Notes: generated from the letters alone by a model not told the origin. DNA of 64,000 nucleotides from Brevibacillus centrosporus (GCF_003710815.1 NZ_RHHP01000003.1:216784-280783), one strand, 5' to 3'; positions 16,019 to 26,023 are shown, counted from the first letter of the stretch. Program-made: numbers and translations.

Positions 16019-17080
16019 TTACGCAAAGATGTAGGAAAGAATCTGTTTGTTGACGGCACCTTCGACGGAAGCCATCAGCTCGCGGTTTCGCATGGTCGCA
16101 CCTAAAATCAGATTTTCCTTTGGTACGTGGATGATCGCAAGCTTTTGACCCTTCTCCACCTCGGCGGAGACAATCGGTTTGGCCGTCTCGGCATCCAGCG
16201 TCATGATGAGATCCGGGAATGTACCCAGACGCTCTCCGTTCACTTCGAGCGTCATGTATTCGTTCCAGAATGTCATTTCATGTCCGTTGATCACCACTCG
16301 TCCCACATCAAAGCCGCCAGCGGTATTCAAGTCGAATTCATCTACCACCCCTGCTGTGACGACACGTCCGCCGAGCTTTTTGCAAACCGCATAGATGGCG
16401 GCTTCACCTTTTGCCCCGAGCAGCGCTTCCCCTACCTCAATCGCTTGCTGGATCGCTCCAGGCGCACCGTTGGCCCGAGCGTATGCGGCTGTCACCGGAT
16501 TGCGGGCAACGACAACCAGTCCACCTGCTTCTACGGAAATCTTGCGAACCAGACCTGCTGCCTGCTGCAAGCGTCCACTCACGCATACCTCGTGATAGCG
16601 CTCATCCTTGCCACCTACAGCGGCTTGATGGGAAATGAAGCCTTCCAGCTCGTGCAGATTCATCGCACCCATAAGGCCAGTTGGATGAGCACGCCCATTG
16701 CACGGGGAGTCGATCACAGGAAGTCCGGTCACCGCTGCCTGGAACCAGCCGTTTACCGTCGTTCCTGCACCGTTTTCATTGGTGATGATCCCTTTGATCG
16801 GCTGACCGATTGTCTTTTCCAACAGCTGCAGGGCACGAACGTAATGCATTGGTTTTGTGTATTGATCTGTGGCGGCAGGTGCCCCCACCAATGCAACCGT
16901 CGCGAGCAGATCTTCATCGTTCATTTCCTCTGCTGTGAACAGCTGTGGTGCTCCTACTTCCAATGCGAGACGTCCTGATTCCAGTCCATCCTCCAGCCAG
17001 CCGCCTCCGCCTCCGCCCAGTACGCATCCGCCGTATACAGCTGCTTCCATCATGGAAGTCGTTAAGGTCACTTTCGCCAT
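16019..17080 (-). CDS. DUF917 family protein
   Basis: A 353-residue protein with the glycine-rich N-terminal segment GGCVLGGGGGGW and the NENGAGTTVNGWFQAA region of the DUF917 family, related to the hydantoinase / S-methylthiohydantoin desulfurase-type fold. It is full length with no frame disruption. Start ATG 17080 with a GGAGGAG upstream. It is 29 bp after the OPT gene and 34 bp before the truncated DUF1177 gene, so the three formed one transport-plus-catabolism operon. Substrate unknown; a hydantoin or peptide-like compound is a guess. Confidence 0.85.
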   Translation of the reverse strand: MAKVTLTTSMMEAAVYGGCVLGGGGGGWLEDGLESGRLALEVGAPQLFTAEEMNDEDLLATVALVGAPAATDQYTKPMHYVRALQLLEKTIGQPIKGIITNENGAGTTVNGWFQAAVTGLPVIDSPCNGRAHPTGLMGAMNLHELEGFISHQAAVGGKDERYHEVCVSGRLQQAAGLVRKISVEAGGLVVVARNPVTAAYARANGAPGAIQQAIEVGEALLGAKGEAAIYAVCKKLGGRVVTAGVVDEFDLNTAGGFDVGRVVINGHEMTFWNEYMTLEVNGERLGTFPDLIMTLDAETAKPIVSAEVEKGQKLAIIHVPKENLILGATMRNRELMASVEGAVNKQILSYIFA

Positions 17081-17109
17081 GTTGTTTCTCCTCCATCTCC
17101 TGATGCTTT

Positions 17110-18477
17110 TTATTTTTTGGCAAATTTCACAACAGAACTAAAGAAGCTGTAGATCGCATCCCCGGCGATAAATCCAGCCGCGAGAATGCTGAGCGTGCTT
17201 TCTGCTTCCTTGCCTTTCAGCTTCAAAACGATCATACGAATCAAAATACCGCCCAGTACCGCCCAGCCTGCGTTTGGATTGAGGATCAAAAGACCAGTTG
17301 CAAACATAACCCCAACTTGACGACTGGACCCGCCAACCAGCTGCAGGATCGCGCCAGGAATCGCCCACATCAAGAGCTGCTTCGCTACCTCTGGAGATGT
17401 ACCCGCTTCAATCGTGCTGGCGTACACTTTATCTACCGGCGGGATGAGCCCTTGGGAGAAAAAGCTGTTGTACGAGAATGCTACAGTGATCAGCGCCACA
17501 CCAAATGCGATCAGACCCGCGATGTACTGCTGCTTGCGGCCTTCCAGCTCAGCATGAGCATCTGCACCGTTTCCACGCAGGATGTAACCGGTTTTCAGGT
17601 CGTAGCCCATGTCTGCAAAAGCAGGACCTGTGGCAGCACTAAAGCCAACCAAAAGAGCCAACGCCACTGGCGGGAATCCGATCATCATCCCGATGATCAG
17701 CGTGATCAAAGCAATCGCAAACGCTGGGAACCAACCGGAGTGCATCGCGGCGATCAAAGCGACAACCAGGTAAGCGATAAACCCGAGTCCCAATGTCCGA
17801 GAGGTTTGCTTGTCCCCTACGGTATAGGCCGCTTCTTCAACACCAGCGGAAGTTGTAATCGGTTTCTTTTTCCGGAAAATTATAAACGCCACTTGGAACA
17901 AGGCAACGATACCAGCCCCGATCATGAAGCCATGTGGGACGTACATCGTGTTTACATCGACATTGAAAAGCGGTACAGAGCACTGACGGAGCAAAAGCCC
18001 TATCCCAAACATCGCGAGCGCCCAGATGTTTCCGATAAACGCTACCCCGAATGCAGACATCGAAATGCCGAAATAAGAACCAAGCAAAGAGCTTGTACAG
18101 CAAAGCAGTATCTACAAACATCGCAAGACCTGCCCCGATCAGCATCGCATGATCAGCTCGGGCTTGCCCATCGCAAACGGAATCCCGATTGGTATCAGCA
18201 AGCTGTTTGCCGCACCGAATGTCGCAGACGAGATCGACGTTTGCACCAGGTTTTGCCGGTGGATCGATCTGTATTTTGAAAAGATCTCCATCGGAATCCT
18301 AGCGATCAGCATCGCAGCCAGCGCACCAATGATCGAGGTACTCGGCGTTACCCCCAGCGATGTAATCAACTGCATCCCAATAATTGCCCCAAATACGGAC
18401 AAACCAACGTTCAATAGCAGTGAAAACGGCTCAAAAACAGAGGGATGTTTTTCTCTAGGTGCTTTATCCTTGGCCAT
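17110..18477 (-). pseudogene. OPT family transporter with two frameshifts
   Basis: The N-terminus (from ATG 18477, GGGGGTAGGAAC upstream) reads normally for 112 residues, then hits a stop. Near 18146 a base appears lost (ATGCGATG where ATGCCGATG would restore MPMLIGAGLAMF), and near 18087 one appears gained, so the net length (456 codons) is unchanged. Restored, it is a ~455-residue polytopic protein with OPT-like segments (MSAFGVAFIGN, GFPPVALALLVGFSAATGPAFADMG). OPT proteins import oligopeptides or metal chelates. It may be a real double mutant or a sequence error; the neighbouring truncated and frameshifted genes favour decay. Confidence 0.8.
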
Positions 18478-18785
18478 GTTCCTACCCCCTTGTAAAATTT
18501 TCTGTATGATTGCACATATCCCGATAAGCGCTCTTCCTTACTACTGTTTCTTCCTTTTGCATATGGGTTACGTTCACGCAAAAGGTCTTGAAAATCGGTG
18601 TTGCTGCGAGGGAACTGGTGAAACGATTAACTTGAGATTTTCTCTCCTTTCCAAAGGATTGTTGCTCATTTATTCTGTTTTTTTTTACTTTAACAAAAAT
18701 AGGCCGCTTTCCCCTATGGGAAGCGACCCAAAAGATGACCCCCATTTTTGGGCATCACCACAAAACACTGATTGTACGAATGCTT
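18478..18785. other. Intergenic region upstream of OPT gene
   Basis: 308 bp without a credible gene. It holds the terminator of the PucR-type regulator (18692-18729) and, on the minus strand, ~200 bp of leader to the OPT gene with no promoter that stands out. Confidence 0.6.
18692..18729 (-). terminator. Terminator of the PucR-type regulator gene
   Basis: On the minus strand GGTCGCTTCCC pairs with GGGGAAAGCGGCC across CATA, followed by TATTTTTGTT. Confidence 0.8.
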
Positions 18786-20083
18786 TTACTTCCTCTGATT
18801 GGCATGAATATCCTTCGTCTTCCATACCCGCATGGCAACATCTAGGCGAAAGCGCACCTCCGGATCGTTCAGGTCATTCTGGATGATCTCGTTTACCCGA
18901 TCCAGTCGATACAGGACGGAATTGCGATGGATGAACAGCTCCTCTGCTACCCGCTTTGTATTTCCGCCCAAACGCAGAAACGCATGCAGCGTAGCCAGAA
19001 GCTCCGTGCCATACTCTTTGTCATACGCCACAATCGGCTCGATCAGCATCGAAGTGAGAGCGGTCAGCACAGGATGTCCGGCAGCACCCAGAAGCAAATC
19101 CTCCACTAGCACCTCGTGAAAGTGAACGATCTTCTGCTTGGGCTGCGTGTGAAAGCTGATCTCCATGGCTTTATGCGCTTCCTGCCGGCTCATCGGAACA
19201 TCGGACAACAGCTCACGAATCCCACCGATCCCGATAGTCAGCTGTGTACTTGGAGATATCTCCTCTGCCGGGGTCATCAGCTCACGCAGCAGCTGTTCGG
19301 CTTCCGCCCGCTGCTTCTCCGCCGAGTCGTGAACGGTCGCACACAAAATGATCAGGGAATCACTGATGACGACTGCTTTTCGCGTGTACACGCCAGGCTT
19401 GTTCACTCGCTGAACCAGCAGGTTGTTCAAACGGGTCAAGGGCTCATCTCTGCTCTGTTTGTCTACTGCTGAACGGTTTTGCAGCACCATACAATAGACA
19501 AATTTGCCGAGCGGAATACCAAGCTGCTGGGCACGATAACGCAGCAGATCCTCCTGATGAGAGGAGCCCGAAAACAGCTCCACCAAAAACGACTCCTGCT
19601 CCCGCTCTCGCTGCATCTGCTGCGACTGGCGAATCGTAAACTCGATGGCAAGTACGGTAACGGCGTGATCGAGGCACATCTCTTCGAAGTGCTCTTGTTC
19701 CCCAAGCTACGGGAAATGGCCAAATATCCCATGATCCTGCTGCCCACCTGCACCGGCCGCTTTTCTACATAATCTACTCCGCCGAACTGTGTCGTACTGC
19801 TCTCTACTTCCCCTGCCTCGTTTATGACTGCTGCCTCACATCCCAGCAAATGCCCGATCAGAACTACCAGCTCTGTTGTTCGGCGATTCAACACCAGGTT
19901 TGAATAGCCAGTCGTCAAAATCAGTTCATTTGGCCGTAGAAAGCCCGTCAACGTAGGTGTTTCCATACTGTCGATATAATAAATTTCCTTGGAAATGCCG
20001 CTCTCGCCAGCCATGATCTTCGCCTCTTTAAACAAAGGCAGCTGAAAGAGACGTTCTACGGTAAAGGGCTTGTTGTTTTCCAT
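18786..20083 (-). pseudogene. PucR/CdaR-type transcriptional regulator with one frameshift
   Basis: From ATG 20083 (GAGGTG upstream) an N-terminal PucR sensor domain is read (FTVERLFQLPLFKEAKIMAG). Near 19695 the frame shifts: AACAAGAGCAC lacks one G relative to AACAAGGAGCAC, which would read NKEHFEEMCLDHAV. The rest, in the second frame, carries the GGDEF-like middle and the PucR C-terminal HTH (FLRLGGNTKRVAEELFIHRNSVLYRLDRVNEI). Repaired, the protein is 432 residues. PucR-type proteins activate purine, amide or peptide catabolism, so this was probably the regulator of the OPT-DUF917-DUF1177 operon or of the YfcC-M20 pair next to it. Confidence 0.85.
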
Positions 20084-20142
20084 GCAATCACCTCGTCGCG
20101 CTCCATCATCTCCGTATGCTACCACATTTGTCCACCGAATAG

Positions 20143-20165
20143 AAAAAAGACCTGCACGCAGGCCT
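20143..20165 (-). terminator. Terminator of the yfcC-like operon
   Basis: On the minus strand GGCCTGC pairs with GCAGGTC and is followed by TTTTTTC, 47 bp after the transporter stop. Confidence 0.8.
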
Positions 20166-20211
20166 CTCTCTTTTCTTTCTTCCATATATAGACGTTTCGG
20201 GCACACTGAAC

Positions 20212-21654
20212 TTAATAGGCGATTGCGTGACCGATCAGGACAAACACCGCACCCGTGATAACCCACATCAGCATCAGCGGCCACATGAATCGAAACCATT
20301 GCTGATAGGTGATTCCAGAAACTGCCAAGCTGCCCATTAAGGCTGAGGAAGTCGGCAAAATCATGTTGGTAAAGCCATCTCCCATCTGGAAGGCGAGCAC
20401 GGAGGTTTGACGTGTCACACCGAGCAGGTCCGCGAGCGGCACCATGATTGGCATCGTCGTTGCAGCAAGTCCCGTACCCGATGTAATAAACACGTTCATC
20501 ACGGTCTGGAAGAAATACATCCCCAGGACTTGAATCGAGCCATGCAAATGACCAACGGCATCAGACAAGCCAAACACAACCGTATCGATGACATTCCCTT
20601 GCTCCAGCACAATCAGAATCGAACGCGCAATCCCGATGATGAATGCCCCGTACGTAATCGCGCTTGCCCCTTTTACGAACTCACTGGCAATGCGGCTTGG
20701 GCCAAACTTCGCGCAAAAGCCTGAAACAATCCCCATCGTGAGGAACAGAGCCGAAAGCTCCTCCATCCACCAATCCTTTTTCGATACACCCCAAATCAAC
20801 AAGGCAAAGCTGGCGATGATCGTGATCACGGTTAAGATGTGCTTCGCCTCCAGCGCCGGGAGGGAATGCAGATCGAGCTTTTGCTCTGTCGTCGATTCCT
20901 CGAGATTGCGAACGATGCTGGCCTGCGGTGTCTTTTTCACTTTACGTGCATAGCGAATGATGTACCAGCTCGTGATGGCCAAAAGTGTGATTAGCAAAAT
21001 CGCCCTCAGCCACATCCCTGAAAACATCGGAACTTCTGCAATCACCTGTGCCAATCCTACGTTGAAAGGATTCAGCAGTCCCGCCGTAAAGCCAACGGAT
21101 GCGCCTAGTGAAACCATCGCCGTTCCCGTCAAGGCGTCATAACCGAGGGAACGGGCAATCGCGATTCCCAATGGAACGAACACCATGACCTCGGAGGACA
21201 TGCCCATCGTAAATCCGCCGACGGAGAACAACCCCAAAAATACCGGAATGATCAATATTCCACGCTTGGAAAACGTCTTGGCGACCCGGCTGGTCACCGC
21301 TTCGATGGTGCCCGTTGCCGTGATGACCTGAAAAGCTCCACCAATAATGAAGATAAAGAAGACAATATCACTGGAATCAATGAGTCCTTTTACAATCGCT
21401 TTGGGTACCTCGAGCAGACTGACTGGGTCCCCCTCCACTGCATGATAGGAGTTGGGCACAACCAGCGTTTTTCCCGAGGTCGGATCCTTGGCACGCTCGA
21501 ACTCCCCGGACGGCACCATGTACGTGAGTGCCGCAGCGAGCAGAGTGAGGATGACCAGAAGAACGAAAGTATGGGGCATTTTGATATATTTTCGCCAGGA
21601 TGACGTCGGCTGGCTGGAATTGGACATAGCTGGCTGTGGCGAATGTGCGCTCAT
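20212..21654 (-). CDS. YfcC family transporter (C4-dicarboxylate / basic amino acid antiporter-like)
   Basis: A 480-residue membrane protein. It has YfcC/ArcD-type features: MVPSGEFER after the first membrane segment, GGFTMGMSSEVMVFVPLGIAIARSLGYD near 160-190, and a second repeat with ATTMPIMVPLADLLGV and MILPTSSALMGSLAVSGI. Its ATG (21654) follows the M20 stop at once, so it is co-expressed with the amidohydrolase. This arrangement, as in abgB-abgT, suggests uptake of an N-acyl or dipeptide-like substrate that the M20 enzyme cleaves. Confidence 0.85.
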   Translation of the reverse strand: MSAHSPQPAMSNSSQPTSSWRKYIKMPHTFVLLVILTLLAAALTYMVPSGEFERAKDPTSGKTLVVPNSYHAVEGDPVSLLEVPKAIVKGLIDSSDIVFFIFIIGGAFQVITATGTIEAVTSRVAKTFSKRGILIIPVFLGLFSVGGFTMGMSSEVMVFVPLGIAIARSLGYDALTGTAMVSLGASVGFTAGLLNPFNVGLAQVIAEVPMFSGMWLRAILLITLLAITSWYIIRYARKVKKTPQASIVRNLEESTTEQKLDLHSLPALEAKHILTVITIIASFALLIWGVSKKDWWMEELSALFLTMGIVSGFCAKFGPSRIASEFVKGASAITYGAFIIGIARSILIVLEQGNVIDTVVFGLSDAVGHLHGSIQVLGMYFFQTVMNVFITSGTGLAATTMPIMVPLADLLGVTRQTSVLAFQMGDGFTNMILPTSSALMGSLAVSGITYQQWFRFMWPLMLMWVITGAVFVLIGHAIAY

Positions 21655-21656
21655 CC

Positions 21657-22853
21657 TTATGCCTCCTCTGCTTGTTTATTCTTTTTCCAATTCTCGAACT
21701 CTTCACGAACGCTTCGCAATAGAGCTGGGTCCGTGCAAAGATCATACGTGGTCATAGCTAAGGCTTTGGCCGCTTGGTTCATTCCCACCAAACCTGCCTC
21801 CGATGCAGTCGCTACGGTAAACTCCGGTGTGTGCGTACCCGCCTCCGTAATTTTGATGTAAGGATGGATGGTCGCCGTCACTTGACCGACATTTCCGATA
21901 TCCGACGAGCCGATCCCGCCTTTTTTCGGAGGATCACTTACTTCGATGCCCATTGCCTCCAAATTTTCCGCGAATAAACCCGCGAGCGCATGATTGTTGT
22001 TGCGTTCGGCGTAGACAAGACCTTCCTTGATTTCAGCTCTCGCCCCTACCGCTTCCGCTGAGTGATGAACCGTCTTGTACACCTTTTCGGTCAGCTCGCG
22101 AAGCTCCCGCACATTGGCCGCCCGGAGGATGAATTTCGCTTCGCAGTACTCCGGCACTACATTTGGAGCATCTCCGCCTTTTGTAATAATGCCATGAATT
22201 CGCACATCATCCTTGCAAAACTGCCTTAGGGAATTAATGGCAACGAAGGTATGAATCAGCGCGTCCAATGCACTGATGCCTTTTTCCGGGGCTGAAGATG
22301 CATGCGCCTGTTTGCCGTAAAAGCTGAAGGTCGCATCTACACAGGCCAAGGCTCCGCGCAGAACCATCGTCTTTTTATGCGGGTGGCACATCATGGCTGC
22401 ATCGACTTCATCAAATAGTCCCTGCTCACACATGATGATTTTGCCTCCGCCGTCTTCCTCGGCAGGCGTCCCCATCACGATAATGCGGCCAGGCAGCTCG
22501 GGAAAAGCCTGCTTCAATGCCAATGCCGCTCCGACCGCCGACGTCCCGATCAGATTGTGGCCGCAGGCATGCCCGATTTCCGGAAGCGCATCATACTCTG
22601 CCAGCAGCGCAATCGTCGGTCCTCCTGGTTTTCCTTCCCATGTCGCGCGGAAAGCGGTTTCAAGTCCGGCTACGCCTCTTTCTACTTCAAAACCTGCTGC
22701 AACCAATGGCTCTGTCAGCCACTGAGATGCTTTATGCTCAAAAAAACTGAGCTCAGGGTTTGCGTGAATCGTCAAGGCGATCTCACGCAGCTGGGAATCC
22801 AGCTCATCGACGGCTTGTACAATCCATTGCTTGTCCTCCAAAATCTGTCCCAT
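21657..22853 (-). CDS. M20 family metallopeptidase / amidohydrolase (AbgB-like)
   Basis: About 398 residues. M20 metal motifs are present: LAEYDALPEIGHACGHN (~95-111) and TPAEEDGGGK. A dimerisation domain insert separates them from the C-terminal GGIGSSDIGNVGQ and THTPEFTVATASEAG metal-ligand regions. Members hydrolyse amide bonds of N-acyl amino acids, p-aminobenzoyl-glutamate or indole-3-acetyl amino acids. ATG 22853 is preferred (GGAGGG at 10 nt); TTG 22871 is the alternative. Operon with the YfcC-type transporter. Confidence 0.88.
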   Translation of the reverse strand: MGQILEDKQWIVQAVDELDSQLREIALTIHANPELSFFEHKASQWLTEPLVAAGFEVERGVAGLETAFRATWEGKPGGPTIALLAEYDALPEIGHACGHNLIGTSAVGAALALKQAFPELPGRIIVMGTPAEEDGGGKIIMCEQGLFDEVDAAMMCHPHKKTMVLRGALACVDATFSFYGKQAHASSAPEKGISALDALIHTFVAINSLRQFCKDDVRIHGIITKGGDAPNVVPEYCEAKFILRAANVRELRELTEKVYKTVHHSAEAVGARAEIKEGLVYAERNNNHALAGLFAENLEAMGIEVSDPPKKGGIGSSDIGNVGQVTATIHPYIKITEAGTHTPEFTVATASEAGLVGMNQAAKALAMTTYDLCTDPALLRSVREEFENWKKNKQAEEA

Positions 22854-22960
22854 CCTGACCTTGCCCTCCAATCTCCCTCGTAGACATTTCGAAAAATTAA
22901 ATCACCTTCAGTACGCCCTCATTGTACGACCCTGCTTTCTATAAGTAAAATCTAAAAAAT

Positions 22961-23200
22961 TTAACCCCTAACTATAAAAATCTTTATAACTACTCGAAAA
23001 AAGGACAAAAAAAAGAGACCATCATCACTTGAAAAGGATAACGACCTCTTGTGCTTTTGCTGGTTCCATTTCTCTGCTTTCGTTTTGGTCTTGCGCTGTC
23101 TCATATCGGCCAAGGCGAAAATGCTCCGATTCAGCTCCGGGTTGCGCTTGCCTTCGCGCGCCAGCTTTTCCCTCGCTTTTTTGGCACTGCTTTTTGCCAT
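22961..23200 (-). CDS. Small basic conserved hypothetical protein
   Basis: A 79-residue protein, very Lys/Arg-rich in its first 50 residues (MAKSSAKKAREKLAREGKRN, then NRSIFALADMRQRKTKTK) and hydrophobic at the end. I recall short Bacillales proteins with this N-terminus of about 55-60 residues, so the hydrophobic tail may be a read-through extension of the family. ATG 23200 has AAAGGAG at 8 nt. Possibly nucleic-acid binding from its charge; no known function. Confidence 0.6.
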   Translation of the reverse strand: MAKSSAKKAREKLAREGKRNPELNRSIFALADMRQRKTKTKAEKWNQQKHKRSLSFSSDDGLFFLSFFRVVIKIFIVRG

Positions 23201-23338
23201 ATCATTCACTCCTTTGTATGATTATGATAATCCTGTTCCAGACAGGATGCAACGAAATTAGGGGAATCACCAGTATCACTTGTCCATTCCTTTTTTCCGC
23301 ATGCGAATAAGCTGTAGAGAAACGGCAGGTGATTAAGG

Positions 23339-23602
23339 ATGAAAAAAATAACGGTAACCAGAACCGAAAATCAAGTCTATTCCACTCGTGTTCTTCGCTC
23401 GGAATTTGATAACAAGTGGCGCGTCTTCATCACTGGCAGCGGCTATGTGATGTATATCGCGACGGCGAACCGCGCCAAGGTTGTCGTCTTGCTTGCCAAC
23501 GGATCCAGCAAGCTTTTGACCTTTCCCAAAGGCGGGAGAGTGCTGGTCGGCGGCGGTGGTACGAGCCACTATAGTAAACCACATGTCGCAACAGATCTGT
23601 AG
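23339..23602 (+). CDS. Hypothetical small protein (87 aa)
   Basis: Not recognised. Predicted beta-rich (KITVTRTENQVYSTRVLRSE, then VMYIATANRAKVVVLLAN) with a glycine-rich stretch VGGGGTSHYS near the end; no signal peptide or membrane span. AGGTGA precedes ATG 23339 by ~10 nt and a strong terminator follows at 23631, which argues for a real monocistronic gene. Confidence 0.55.
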   Translation: MKKITVTRTENQVYSTRVLRSEFDNKWRVFITGSGYVMYIATANRAKVVVLLANGSSKLLTFPKGGRVLVGGGGTSHYSKPHVATDL

Positions 23603-23630
23603 TTGATTCATGGTAAACCTGCTTTTGTTT

Positions 23631-23667
23631 TCCCCTCCCTCTGGAGCTCTCCAGGGGGATTTTTTAT
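23631..23667 (+). terminator. Terminator of the 87-aa gene
   Basis: CCCTCTGGAG pairs with CTCCAGGGGG, followed by ATTTTTTATG. Confidence 0.8.
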
Positions 23668-23708
23668 GAAAAGAAAAAGCACGGATGAAACCGGGCCTTG
23701 TCGTATAC

Positions 23709-24605
23709 TCACCGCAGTTCATACTGCTTTAAAAATGCCACAAATCGATGGACGACAGTAAACTTCATGGTGGCCTCTCGATACAGCATCCACGTACGCC
23801 GTGTGATCGGCTGTCCGTCCAGCATCGTCAAATCTACGGTGTAAAGCTCTTCATTCGGCCGTATAAAAACACGCGGGATAATCGTATAGCCCAATCCGAA
23901 TTTCGCCATTTCCTTGCAAGTCTCATAGCTATCCACCTGCATGGTAATGGACGGGGGCTCTGTATAACGCTCATGCCACCATTGATCGATCGCGTGCTTA
24001 AGCGAAAAGGACATTTGGTCCCCCAGCTTTACTGCCAGCTTTGGTGCCCGATAGTTAATCCGAGGCAGGGAAGGCAGCTCGTCCAGATTCAGCTCTTCCG
24101 TTGATACGAGGCAAATATTTTCTTCCTGAATCAAATGCTTCTGATCCAGCCATTGAAAATCCCCGCGGATGATGCCTACCTGAATCTCCTCTTGGAGCAG
24201 CATGTCATAGATTTCAGAGCTGAAGCCCGTGTCGACATGAATTTGGACCTTGGGATATAGCTCCAGAAACTTTTTGATGATCAAAGGAAGCTCGTACTGT
24301 CCAAAGTAGATGGACGCTCCAATCCGTAGCGTTCCCTGTACCTCCTGCTGCATATTCACGATATGATCTCGCGTATCCCGCAGCTCAGCCAGCATTTTCG
24401 CTGCGTACGCCGCCAAGTATTCGCCTTCTGGTGTGAAACGAATCCCTTTGCCGTGCTTCACGATCAACGAGACACCAAACCGTTTTTCCAGCTGCTGCAG
24501 TCGATAGGTCAGGGCAGGCTGCGTCATGTACATGCGCTCCGCTGCTCTGGTCAAGCTTTTCTCTCTGCTCAAGGCTTGCAGCAAGAGCCAGTCCTTTTCA
24601 TCCAT
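23709..24605 (-). CDS. LysR family transcriptional regulator
   Basis: A 298-residue LTTR: winged HTH at residues ~1-60 (LSREKSLTRAAERMYMTQPALTYRLQQLEKRFG) and a periplasmic-binding-like effector domain. It lies 27 bp after the 3-hydroxyacyl-CoA dehydrogenase stop on the same strand, so it is probably in the same transcript rather than divergent, which is unusual for LysR genes. It may autoregulate that operon. Confidence 0.9.
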   Translation of the reverse strand: MDEKDWLLLQALSREKSLTRAAERMYMTQPALTYRLQQLEKRFGVSLIVKHGKGIRFTPEGEYLAAYAAKMLAELRDTRDHIVNMQQEVQGTLRIGASIYFGQYELPLIIKKFLELYPKVQIHVDTGFSSEIYDMLLQEEIQVGIIRGDFQWLDQKHLIQEENICLVSTEELNLDELPSLPRINYRAPKLAVKLGDQMSFSLKHAIDQWWHERYTEPPSITMQVDSYETCKEMAKFGLGYTIIPRVFIRPNEELYTVDLTMLDGQPITRRTWMLYREATMKFTVVHRFVAFLKQYELR

Positions 24606-24632
24606 GCGATCCCCTGCCTCGCTATCTTCTCT

Positions 24633-25565
24633 TTATCCGCGCTTCATTTTTGCCAGTCGAATGAATTGCTCGTCTCTTTGCTTCCATTTTTCCTCGACGG
24701 ACGTATCCGCATACGAGTAGATGCCTGAGCCTGTTTTCGTCCCCAGCTTCCCTTTTTCCACCAGCTCATCGATGAGCTCAGGAGCCTTCTGGGATGCATT
24801 CAGCTCAGGCGCCAAATTGTCAATTACGCGCTTCCATGTATCGAGTCCACCGAAATCAGCCGTCTCGATCGGACCAACAAACGCCCAGCGGAATCCGATC
24901 CCGTCCTTCATCACCGTATCGATCTCACGCGCGTCCGCGACTCCTTCTTTCAATAGAGAAAAGGCTTCGCGCATCAGAGCTGTCTGCAGGCGGTTGGCGA
25001 TAAAGCCGGGAACATCCTTTTTCAGCAGCACCGGAGACTTCCCGATTTCCACCATGAGCTCCGTGGTCCGTGATACAACCGCATCCGACGTTTTTTCATG
25101 CCGGACGATTTCCACGAGGGGAACGAGCTGTGCCGGATTGAAAAAATGCGTGATGATGATCCGCTGCGGCGTTTTTGCCTTTTCGATCAGTCGCGCAATC
25201 GAGAAAGTGGAGGTGTTGGATGCAATGATAGCATCTTCTTTTGCAAATTGCTCCAATTTCTCGAACAAATCCCACTTCATTTCAATGACTTCCGGAATCG
25301 CTTCCGTGATGACGTCAGCTTTTGCGACGGCTGCCTGCAAATCCGTGGTAAGTACGATCCGCTCCAGTGCGTCCTGCTTGGCTTGCTCTGAAATGACCTG
25401 CTCTTTGACCAGCAAGCTCAGGCTGTTTTCCACACTCCGCTTGGCTTTGAGCAAAAATGATTCCTGTAAGTCGTATAGGAAGACGGTGTAACCAGCCAGC
25501 GCATATTCCTGTGCGATACCATGACCCATTACACCTGATCCAATGACTGCTACTTGTTTTGCCAT
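24633..25565 (-). CDS. 3-hydroxyacyl-CoA dehydrogenase (HbdA/PaaH type)
   Basis: A 310-residue two-domain enzyme. It has an N-terminal NAD loop (GSGVMGHGIAQEYALAG), the catalytic region ITHFFNPAQLVPLVEIV (~139-155) and a C-terminal domain with DGIGFRWAFVGPIETADFGG. It oxidises 3-hydroxyacyl-CoA with NAD. Start ATG 25565, GGAGGAA upstream. No thiolase or hydratase is adjacent, so it acts with enzymes elsewhere, possibly those of the sigma-54 block. Confidence 0.92.
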   Translation of the reverse strand: MAKQVAVIGSGVMGHGIAQEYALAGYTVFLYDLQESFLLKAKRSVENSLSLLVKEQVISEQAKQDALERIVLTTDLQAAVAKADVITEAIPEVIEMKWDLFEKLEQFAKEDAIIASNTSTFSIARLIEKAKTPQRIIITHFFNPAQLVPLVEIVRHEKTSDAVVSRTTELMVEIGKSPVLLKKDVPGFIANRLQTALMREAFSLLKEGVADAREIDTVMKDGIGFRWAFVGPIETADFGGLDTWKRVIDNLAPELNASQKAPELIDELVEKGKLGTKTGSGIYSYADTSVEEKWKQRDEQFIRLAKMKRG

Positions 25566-25590
25566 ATGAAATTCCTCCTGAGATGTAGAT

Positions 25591-25604
25591 GGTAAACGCT
25601 TTCT
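25591..25604 (-). promoter_or_regulatory. Possible cre site upstream of the 3-hydroxyacyl-CoA dehydrogenase gene
   Basis: Minus strand AGAAAGCGTTTACC has the AAGCGTTT core of cre sites but differs at the first and last consensus positions. It lies 26-39 bp upstream of the start codon, a roadblock position. Weaker than the site at 12397. Confidence 0.4.
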
Positions 25605-26023
25605 TTTCGACGCATACGAAAGAACTGTCCCGTTCCCTTATGCTTTAGACACTGTCCTTTCACACTACCCCTTTATAGATACAAAAGCGTTACAAAAGCT
25701 CATCTCTTCCTGCTGGAATCTGCAGTCGCAACTGCCCTGTTTACACCCGTTCAACGGCGCCTTTTTGCCTTTTTTGGTCCTTTCCGAAACGCGCGGCGCT
25801 TATATGGACTTGCTCGTAAATTCTGCTTTTGAGAAGAGATTGGCAGCTCTCCCTGCTTTCCCTGTTGGGCATGCGCCTTCACACACGGCCTGACTTCTAC
25901 CTGAAATGCCCACAGCATAGCTTTACACGAATATACCATAACTTGTTTTTTGACTTCGTACCGCTTGTTCTTCTACCTATTTTTGCTAGAAAAATCCGCA
26001 ATACTCTCATGGTGGAAGAAAAC
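25605..26023. other. Intergenic region, nothing recognised
   Basis: AT-richer sequence between the divergent dehydrogenase and the small plus-strand frames. Reading frames on either strand lack ribosome sites. The start side of the dehydrogenase presumably holds its promoter, but no clear -35/-10 pair was found. Confidence 0.5.

Noticed and set aside
17317..18279. Plus-strand frame of 320 codons across the OPT gene
   Set aside because: Composition is hydrophilic and random, whereas the minus strand encodes clear transporter segments in spite of the frameshifts.
25751..25939. Minus-strand 62-codon frame with a Lys/Arg-rich tail
   Set aside because: No ribosome site and no recognisable family; another frame over the same DNA looks equally plausible, so neither is convincing.
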